Source of the DNA: Cyclobacterium marinum DSM 745
GTDB taxonomy: Bacteria > Bacteroidota > Bacteroidia > Cytophagales > Cyclobacteriaceae
NCBI RefSeq assembly: GCF_000222485.1
Contig: NC_015914.1
Coordinates: 2,046,001-2,110,000, forward strand
Reading direction: 5' to 3'
DNA length: 64,000 bases
Under the pieces are notes generated by a model. That model was not told the DNA's origin and searched no databases. It was given only the letters and a program-made list of their open reading frames with translations. Both the position numbers and the translations under genes were made by a program. Position 1 is the stretch's first letter. Every line of letters starts with the position of its first letter. Positions 57,700 to 64,000 of this stretch are shown piece by piece.

Positions 57700-59450
57700 A
57701 AAATAATTTCAATATATTCTATTTGGTTATTATCGCAACTCTTTTAGGAGCTTGCGCCAAGCAAAGTTCGCCTATGGGAGGGCCTAAAGATGAAGATCCA
57801 CCAATATTATTGTCATCTGATCCAAAAAATGAAAGTATAAATATAAAACCCGATAAATTAGACTTAGAATTTAATGAGTATGTAGAACTCGAAAATCCAA
57901 CACAATCGATTATTATCACACCAAAAATAGATAAAGACAAGGTAGAATACACAGCTCTAAAGGACCATGTAATTATAGACTTAAATCAAGAATTGGAAGA
58001 TAGTACAACTTATGTATTTAATTTTCAAAAAAGTATACAGGATATTACAGAAGGTAATCCGGCCGAACAATTAAAGCTTGTCTTCTCTACAGGAGAAACC
58101 ATAGACAGTTTATCAGTTTCAGGAAAAGTTGATTATTGGTTTTCAGAAGATAAACCTGATTACAAGGATATTTTGGTCGGTTTATATATCAATGAAGACA
58201 CCACAGATCTATTTACTTCAGCCCCATATTATATAGCACAGGTTGATACAGCTGGAAAATACGAAATAACAAATATAAAAGCAGGCATTTTTCGGGCTTA
58301 TGCTTGGTATGATGAAAACAATTCTTTGAAGGCAGAACATCGAAGCGAACCATATGGCTTTTTATCTGAACCCTTAGAAGTAAATAAAAATATCGAAAAT
58401 CTACAAATTAATTTAAATCGTGCGGATTTAAGTGCTCTAAAGATCAATAGAACATCAAGCACTAGTGGAAAATTTGATGTCATCCTGAGCAAAGAATTAG
58501 CCAATTATAAAGTATTTCACCAAGACAAAAACACCAAGCTGTTTTTCCGTAAAAAAGACAATAACATCAGATTCTATCATACAGAGCTAATCAACGACAG
58601 CACACAGGTACGTCTACAATTAATGGATTCAGTAGGGGTAAAGGTTGATAGTACCTTCTATGCAAAATTTGAAGAAAGTGATAGAAGTAAAGAAAAGCTT
58701 GAAGTTTCATCTATTGGAGAAGCAAAATTCATAGATACTATTCAAGCAAAACTATCCTTTAATAAACCAATTCTAAATATTAATTATGACTCCTTATATG
58801 TAGCCTATGATACTGCTAGTAAGATTACCATCCATCGGGATATGGTATCATTTGCAGATAGCACAGGAAGTAGGACAATTCTAAACCTAACAATACCAAT
58901 AAACGATTCAATTCCATATGAGAAATATAAACTAATTGCACTTGATTCTACCTTTCAAGATGTGGAATTGCTATGGAATGAGGAAGCATTTGAAACTACT
59001 TTCAACAGGCTAAAAAAGGATAACTTGGGTGATGAAATAAGTGGTAAAGTACAAACAGATGAAGGGCCTATCATTATTCAATTGCTTGACAAGAACAACA
59101 ATGTAGTGCAAGAAAAATACCTTACGGAAACCAACCAATTTTCCTTTACAAAACTAGAAGCAACCAATTATAAATTAAGAGCCATCATTGACCGCAACAA
59201 GAATAAAGCTTGGGACCCTGGCAATATCAACTTTAACATACAACCTGAACCGGTCTATTTTTATTATGATGAAGAAAGCAGGAGTAAAGAGCTAATTTTA
59301 AGAGGGGGATGGACCTTACAAGACCAAATTATTCCCAAAAGAAGAGAAACAGGTTTACTTATTAACAATAATAGTATTGAAATTTATGAAATTGATGAAA
59401 TTCCCCTTAGTATTTTAGAAATTCGGGAAGAAGATTTAATAAGTAATTGA
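57696..59450 (+). CDS. lipoprotein with SbsA-type Ig-like domain
   Basis: This 584-residue protein has a lipobox LLGAC (Cys20) and then SSPMGGPKDEDPPILLSSDP. The N-terminal Ig-like domain (Big_5, about 35-135; LEFNEYVELENPTQSIIITP) is followed by repeated beta-rich segments and a C-terminal region (YKLRAIIDRNKNKAWDPGN) typical of this lipoprotein family in Bacteroidota. No function is known. It is the last gene before the oriC candidate. Confidence 0.87.
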   Translation: MKNNFNIFYLVIIATLLGACAKQSSPMGGPKDEDPPILLSSDPKNESINIKPDKLDLEFNEYVELENPTQSIIITPKIDKDKVEYTALKDHVIIDLNQELEDSTTYVFNFQKSIQDITEGNPAEQLKLVFSTGETIDSLSVSGKVDYWFSEDKPDYKDILVGLYINEDTTDLFTSAPYYIAQVDTAGKYEITNIKAGIFRAYAWYDENNSLKAEHRSEPYGFLSEPLEVNKNIENLQINLNRADLSALKINRTSSTSGKFDVILSKELANYKVFHQDKNTKLFFRKKDNNIRFYHTELINDSTQVRLQLMDSVGVKVDSTFYAKFEESDRSKEKLEVSSIGEAKFIDTIQAKLSFNKPILNINYDSLYVAYDTASKITIHRDMVSFADSTGSRTILNLTIPINDSIPYEKYKLIALDSTFQDVELLWNEEAFETTFNRLKKDNLGDEISGKVQTDEGPIIIQLLDKNNNVVQEKYLTETNQFSFTKLEATNYKLRAIIDRNKNKAWDPGNINFNIQPEPVYFYYDEESRSKELILRGGWTLQDQIIPKRRETGLLINNNSIEIYEIDEIPLSILEIREEDLISN

Positions 59451-60000
59451 TAATCAAATATTTAAATAAAAAATTAATCCTTTGAAATTTTGTGGATAAA
59501 CAAATATTGAAAGTGGATAAGTGTGAAGAAAACTGTTTATATCAACAATAAAAATTGAAATTAATCACAATTTTATTCCACTTTCAGAATCTCTGGGGAT
59601 AAGCCTTAACTTGTAAACAATTATCCACATAGATACCAACGTTAAAGTTATCCCGAATACCAAATGACCATTTATTCACAGCAATAGACCAAAGTCAATT
59701 ATGGATCACATATTCAATGAATTAGGTGGATCAAAAAGTGTGAATAACTGGTGCATAAGTATAAAAAGATTGGTAAATGAAAGTGAATAAAAAAAGTAAG
59801 TAGCATTTACCAACATATCCACCCTATAATAATAACAACAGTTTCTTTAATTTATAAAAATCTTAAAATAAATAAGGTGTGTATAAACTTCGGAACAGCA
59901 TGACAATCGTTTTTTTTTTTTATTCATTCTTCAATTTTAAATAAAGTGAAAAATGCTGATCCTGGACTACACTTCAGAAAAAGGGTTTATGATAGGACTA
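59451..60000. other. probable chromosomal replication origin (oriC)
   Basis: This gene-free AT-rich region carries five exact matches to the DnaA box TTATNCACA: 59491-59499 (minus), 59621-59629 (plus), 59672-59680 (plus), 59739-59747 (minus) and 59878-59886 (minus). Near matches with one mismatch lie at 59512-59520, 59561-59569, 59594-59602 and 59782-59790. A 12-T run at 59910-59921 and long A/T stretches could be the unwinding element. Two parS sites and mnmG lie within 5 kb. No dnaA gene is in view; in many Bacteroidota dnaA is not next to oriC. Confidence 0.85.
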
Positions 60001-60301
60001 AGCTCCTCTTAGGAAATTAAAAGTATTGTATTAAGTGTATTTAAAATAAAAAAAATAGGCCTGCTTACTTTTAATATTATAGTTAAAAAAGATTAAAACC
60101 CTTTCCAATCTGATAACAAGTATAGGGTGAAGGTGAAATCTAACCGGATTAGGCTTCCTTTTTGCTTTAAAGTAAAAAGACGCTACATCACAACATTTTT
60201 ATGGAAATTAAAAGGGTAAACCCCTTGTCTTAAACTGCTTAAATAATTTCAATTTATTATGCATGCATAATTATTTTTAGTAAATTGAGTTCGATAGGAA
60301 A
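60001..60301. other. upstream region of the MarR-fad operon
   Basis: No gene is visible. It contains the palindrome at 60256-60271, 30 bases before the MarR start, and should hold the operon promoter. No complete TTTG/TANNTTTG pair was found. Confidence 0.5.
60256..60271. promoter_or_regulatory. 16-base palindrome, likely MarR operator
   Basis: ATTATGCATGCATAAT is a perfect palindrome 30 bases before the MarR-type gene. MarR proteins bind palindromes of this size and often repress their own operon, so autoregulation is inferred. Confidence 0.6.
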
Positions 60302-60736
60302 ATGAAAAAGGAAGAAACCATAGATTATCAAATCAAGTCTTGTTGGCATTCCATCTCAAGAATGTACAATCAAAAAGCAAATATGGAAGGAATTACTACT
60401 TCCATGGGGTTTGTTTTGATCAATATAGATTCCAAGGAAGGAACTGCCGCGACTAAGATAGCACCTCAAATGGGCTTAGAGTCAAGAAGTCTGACAAGGT
60501 TATTGAAAACTATGGAGGAAAAAGGTCTAATAATGAAAGTCCAGGATCAAGAAGACAAACGATCTGTTAAAGTATTTTTAACAGAAAAAGGCAAACAAAA
60601 AAAGGCAGCTGCAGTAAGTACAATTAAAGAGTTTAACCACAAGGTTCGTGAAAGTCTAAGTGAGGATGAGATTGGTTCCTTTTTTGTTACATTTAAAAAG
60701 ATTAATACAGTCATTGATGAACTCCATAAATCATAG
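60302..60736 (+). CDS. MarR-family transcriptional regulator
   Basis: This 144-residue regulator has a winged-helix core: MGFVLINIDSKEGTAATKIAPQMGLESRSLTRLLKTMEEKGLI (in pieces), followed by the wing KVQDQEDKRSVKVFLTEKGKQKK and a dimerisation helix. It is followed within 43 bases by a fatty-acid oxidation gene, so its ligand is likely an acyl-CoA or fatty acid. A palindrome lies 30 bases before its start. Confidence 0.92.
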   Translation: MKKEETIDYQIKSCWHSISRMYNQKANMEGITTSMGFVLINIDSKEGTAATKIAPQMGLESRSLTRLLKTMEEKGLIMKVQDQEDKRSVKVFLTEKGKQKKAAAVSTIKEFNHKVRESLSEDEIGSFFVTFKKINTVIDELHKS

Positions 60737-60778
60737 ACGCATAGAAATTTACAATAACAATAAGCTAATATATAACCA

Positions 60779-63184
60779 ATGAAAAAAAGCATAAAGAGAG
60801 TTGCCGTTTTAGGTTCCGGAATAATGGGGTCGAGGATTGCTTGTCATTTCGCCAATATAGGGGTTGAAGTTTTGCTTTTGGATATCGTACCCAAAGCACC
60901 CAATGAAAAAGAATCGAAGAAAGGATTAAGCATTGAAAGTAAAGAAGTACGCAATAGGATAGTGAATGATGCCCTAAATAGTACATTGCGCGCTAAACCA
61001 TCTCCAATTTATGACAAAGAATTCGTCAATCGAATTACCACTGGTAATTTTGAAGATGATTTGCCTAAAATTGAGCAATATGATTGGGTCATTGAAGTCA
61101 TTATTGAAAACCTAGAGATCAAGCAAGGCCTCTACGAAAAAGTAGAGAAATATAGAACTCCTGGCACCCTTGTTACTTCAAATACCTCAGGTATACCTAT
61201 TCACCTAATGAGTGACAATAGGTCTCAAGATTTCCAGGAGAATTTTGCCGGAACGCACTTTTTTAATCCACCCAGATACCTGCGATTGTTTGAAATTATT
61301 CCGGGTCCAAAAACCAAACCTGAAGTAATTGACTTCTTGATGGATTATGGAGATAGATTTTTAGGCAAAGAAACAGTCTTGTGTAAAGATACACCTGCCT
61401 TTATTGCCAATAGGGTAGGAGTTTATGCCATTATCTCTGCAATCCATACCATAGAAAAACAAGGGTTAAGTGTATCGGAGGTTGATAAGCTCACCGGAAC
61501 CATCATAGGAAGGGCCAAATCAGCTACTTTTAGAACCTTAGACGTGGTTGGCTTAGATACTACCGTTCATGTGGCCAATAACCTTTATAAGGTGCTAGAA
61601 CACGATGAATCAAGAGATCGTTTTAAATTGCCTAAAAGTGTTGAAGTACTAAATGAAAACAAATGGTATGGAGACAAGAGTGGCAAAGGATTTTTTCAGA
61701 TGATCAGGCATGAGGATGGTCGAAAAGAACTGAAGGAAATAGATTTTCAGAGCTACGAATACAAACCCGTAGAAAAGCCCAAATTTAAAGCATTAGAAGC
61801 ATCAAAAGGTATTGATGATTTGAAAGAAAGAATCAAATTTTTGGTCAATTTTGATGACAAAGCAGGAAAATTTTATCGGGCAATCTTTTATGATTTATTC
61901 CGTTATTGTTCATTTAGAATTCCTGAAATTGCAGATGAATTGTATAGAATTGACCAAGCGGTAAGTGCAGGATTTGGTTGGGAATATGGTCCATTTGAAA
62001 ATTGGGATATTTTAGGAGCAAATGCTACGGTTAAAGCGATGGAAGAAGCCGGTGAAAAGCCTGCTGATTGGGTTTATGAAATGTTAGCGGCCGGACATAC
62101 TAGCTTTTATAAGGTAGAAAATGGTAAAAAGCATTATTATGACATCCCTTCAAAATCATACAAACCCATACCAGGCTTAGAATCATTTTTATTACTTGAC
62201 ACACTAAAAGCCGCAAACAAGAAAATATGGGGAAATGAAGGAGCCACCTTATATGACCTAGGTGATGAGGTTATAGGTTTGGAGTTTCATACAAAAATGA
62301 ATTCCTTAGGCCAGGAGGTAGTTGAAGGTATAAATACAGCCATTACCATGGCTGAAAAGTCATATAAAGGTTTGGTCATAGGAAATGAAGGTGGCAATTT
62401 CTCAGCAGGGGCAAATCTTGCCATGTTGTACATGTATGCAGGAGATCAGGATTTTGATGAAATAAATCTGATGATAGCGCAATTCCAAGATACTATGCTT
62501 AGGGCAAGGTTTTCTTCAGTGCCAGTGGTGGTTGCCCCTCATAATATGGCCTTGGGTGGTGGATGTGAATTGTCATTGCATGCAGATGCAGTTCAAGCTC
62601 ACGCAGAACTTTATATGGGATTAGTAGAAGTAGGTGTAGGATTGATTCCTGCAGGTGGGGGTACAAAAGAAATGACCATGAGATTTTCGAAGAACATTGA
62701 ACCTGGGGATGTGGAACTAAATCGACTTCAGGAAACATTCATGAACATTGCAACGGCCAAGGTTTCCACTTCAGCTGCTGAAGCCTATAACATGGGTTAC
62801 CTTGAACAAAAAGATGCCATAACGATCAATAGAAAGCGTCAATTGGCTGAAGCCAAAGAAAAGGTGATTGCCCTTTATGATGCAGGTTATACCCAGCCCA
62901 TAGAAAGGAAGGATATAAAAGTCTTAGGAAAATCTTCCTTGGCCCTATTTGAAACCGGAATTTCAGGCATGCGCTATGGCGCTTATATTTCGGAACATGA
63001 TGCTAAAATTGCACAAAAACTAGCTTGGATAATGAGTGGGGGAGATTTATCTTCTCCCACAGAAGTAAGTGAAAGGTATTTGTTGGATTTGGAACGAGAA
63101 GCATTTCTTAGTCTAACAGGTGAAAAGAAAACTTTGGAAAGAATTCATAGTATTCTTTTTAAAGGGAAACCTTTAAGGAATTAA
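60779..63184 (+). CDS. 3-hydroxyacyl-CoA dehydrogenase / enoyl-CoA hydratase fusion
   Basis: This 801-residue enzyme handles two steps of fatty-acid beta-oxidation. The N-terminal half is the NAD-dependent dehydrogenase (VLGSGIMGSRIACHFANIGVEVLLLD in pieces, NTSGIPIHLM, GTHFFNPPRYLRLFEI with the catalytic His). The C-terminal half, from about residue 480, is a crotonase domain (GGNFSAGANLAML, HNMALGGGCELSLHAD). This is the reverse of the order in E. coli FadB. The thiolase gene follows 87 bases on. Confidence 0.94.
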   Translation: MKKSIKRVAVLGSGIMGSRIACHFANIGVEVLLLDIVPKAPNEKESKKGLSIESKEVRNRIVNDALNSTLRAKPSPIYDKEFVNRITTGNFEDDLPKIEQYDWVIEVIIENLEIKQGLYEKVEKYRTPGTLVTSNTSGIPIHLMSDNRSQDFQENFAGTHFFNPPRYLRLFEIIPGPKTKPEVIDFLMDYGDRFLGKETVLCKDTPAFIANRVGVYAIISAIHTIEKQGLSVSEVDKLTGTIIGRAKSATFRTLDVVGLDTTVHVANNLYKVLEHDESRDRFKLPKSVEVLNENKWYGDKSGKGFFQMIRHEDGRKELKEIDFQSYEYKPVEKPKFKALEASKGIDDLKERIKFLVNFDDKAGKFYRAIFYDLFRYCSFRIPEIADELYRIDQAVSAGFGWEYGPFENWDILGANATVKAMEEAGEKPADWVYEMLAAGHTSFYKVENGKKHYYDIPSKSYKPIPGLESFLLLDTLKAANKKIWGNEGATLYDLGDEVIGLEFHTKMNSLGQEVVEGINTAITMAEKSYKGLVIGNEGGNFSAGANLAMLYMYAGDQDFDEINLMIAQFQDTMLRARFSSVPVVVAPHNMALGGGCELSLHADAVQAHAELYMGLVEVGVGLIPAGGGTKEMTMRFSKNIEPGDVELNRLQETFMNIATAKVSTSAAEAYNMGYLEQKDAITINRKRQLAEAKEKVIALYDAGYTQPIERKDIKVLGKSSLALFETGISGMRYGAYISEHDAKIAQKLAWIMSGGDLSSPTEVSERYLLDLEREAFLSLTGEKKTLERIHSILFKGKPLRN

Positions 63185-63271
63185 GACAGGCCAAAAAATT
63201 ACTAAGGCTTAAGATTCCAAAATAAGCTTCGTACCAATTTAACCAAATTCAAGCATTAAAATAAACATCAA

Positions 63272-64000
63272 ATGGAAGCATATATTATCAATGGCTATAG
63301 ATCTGCAGTAGGAAAGGCAAAAAAAGGAGGCTTTCGGTTTTATAGATCAGATGACCTTGCAGCAGATATAATCAAACACCTAATTGACAATGTTCCCGGG
63401 TTGGAACCCAAAATGGTGGATGACCTAATTGTAGGCAATGCAGTACCGGAAGCAGAACAGGGCATGCAAATAGGAAGAATGATTTCGCTTTTGGCATTAT
63501 CGGAAGACACTCCCGGCTTTACCATTAACAGGTATTGTGGATCAGGTTTAGAAGCAATAGCTTTGGCTACGGCCAAAATAAAATCAGGAATGGCAGATTG
63601 CATCATTGCAGGTGGCACTGAATCGATGTCTTTGGTACCAATGATGGGTTACAAAACCGTTTTAAATCATAAAATAGCCACCGAATTTCCAAGTTATTAT
63701 TTAAGTATGGGCCTAACAGCAGAAGAGCTGGCCAAAGACTTTAACATTACCAGAGAAGACTCGGATGAATTTGCTGTTAAATCGCATGAAAAAGCAATTA
63801 GGGCAATAAAAGAAGGAAGGTTTAAGGATGAGATTGTTCCGGTAGAAGTAGAAGAAACCTATCTGGATGATTCACTTAAAAGGAAAACAAGGAAATACGT
63901 TGTAGATACAGATGAAGGACCAAGGCCGGGAACAACGATGGAAGTTTTGGCCAATTTAAAACCCGTTTTTAAAAATGGCGGTCAGGTCACTGCAGGAAAC
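63272..64000 (+). CDS. acetyl-CoA acyltransferase (thiolase), 3' end cut by the window edge
   Basis: This enzyme cleaves 3-ketoacyl-CoA in the last step of beta-oxidation. The first 243 residues are visible, starting MEAYIINGYRSAVGKAKKGG, with the catalytic Cys89 in NRYCGSGLEA and AGGTESMSLVPM. The His and second Cys lie beyond the window. It follows the hydroxyacyl dehydrogenase fusion in the same operon. Confidence 0.95.
   Translation, partial: MEAYIINGYRSAVGKAKKGGFRFYRSDDLAADIIKHLIDNVPGLEPKMVDDLIVGNAVPEAEQGMQIGRMISLLALSEDTPGFTINRYCGSGLEAIALATAKIKSGMADCIIAGGTESMSLVPMMGYKTVLNHKIATEFPSYYLSMGLTAEELAKDFNITREDSDEFAVKSHEKAIRAIKEGRFKDEIVPVEVEETYLDDSLKRKTRKYVVDTDEGPRPGTTMEVLANLKPVFKNGGQVTAGN

Noticed and set aside
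63340..63618. Minus-strand reading frame within the thiolase
   Set aside because: It is antisense to the conserved thiolase core and has no recognisable fold.
1..64000. CRISPR arrays, insertion sequences, prophage, tRNA or rRNA genes
   Set aside because: No regularly spaced repeats, transposase or integrase reading frames, phage genes or conserved RNA gene patterns were seen on either strand.

Overview
The window reads as chromosomal DNA of a Bacteroidota bacterium, most likely order Cytophagales and near Cyclobacteriaceae (Cyclobacterium, Algoriphagus or Echinicola type). This placement is inference. It rests on TonB-dependent receptors with an N-terminal carboxypeptidase-like domain, many lipoproteins with Bacteroidota-style lipoboxes, a DUF3127 protein, a DUF4374 lipoprotein, ThuA/PQQ-dehydrogenase/cytochrome c fusions, few Shine-Dalgarno sites, and at least one promoter of the TTTG-N20-TANNTTTG type. 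I saw no rRNA, tRNA, CRISPR array, insertion sequence or prophage.

Layout. 1-5103: glutamate synthase (gltB cut by the left edge, then gltD). 5316-13144: stress and sensing genes, namely a mini membrane protein, an alpha/beta hydrolase-OsmC fusion, msrA, a PAS histidine kinase split by a frameshift, an MscS-type channel, a DfsB/ClbS-like protein and a VOC protein. 13173-21057: an unexported beta-helix protein, an MBL hydrolase, a DUF3127 protein, purE-purK, a 50-residue membrane protein absent from a 60-residue ORF cut-off, and a membrane-anchored MutS-like ATPase. 21483-32742: a large minus-strand iron/siderophore region with two TonB receptors, two PepSY membrane proteins, a DUF4374 lipoprotein, a DUF4198 protein, a Cys-rich small protein and two small membrane proteins resembling DUF3325 and DUF3649. 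It looks like an expanded XusABC-type siderophore uptake system. A promoter, an operator-like motif and a hairpin sit in front of one receptor, and a 15-base part of the motif recurs before the other.

33282-37871: a lipoprotein, a second MscS channel, and a small specialised-metabolism locus (type III polyketide synthase, methyltransferase, and a divergent UbiA prenyltransferase). 37998-44791: a large ThuA-PQQ-PKD-cytochrome c lipoprotein, a lone lycopene cyclase, a D-lactate dehydrogenase-type enzyme and a DUF4349 lipoprotein. 45308-59450: mostly housekeeping genes on the plus strand (dapF, secA, a SPOR-like lipoprotein, an M20 hydrolase, S1/P1 nuclease, xth, an RsbW-like kinase, ybeY, mnmG, a methyltransferase and an Ig-like lipoprotein), with comF on the minus strand.

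The strongest structural signal lies at the right. Two parS-type palindromes (54867-54882 and 54914-54929) flank the end of ybeY just before mnmG. About 4.6 kb further on, an 851-base gene-free AT-rich stretch carries five exact TTATNCACA DnaA boxes and several near matches. I read 59451-60000 as the probable chromosomal replication origin. Beyond it lies a MarR-fadB-thiolase fatty-acid degradation operon with a 16-base palindrome in front of the regulator; the thiolase runs off the right edge.
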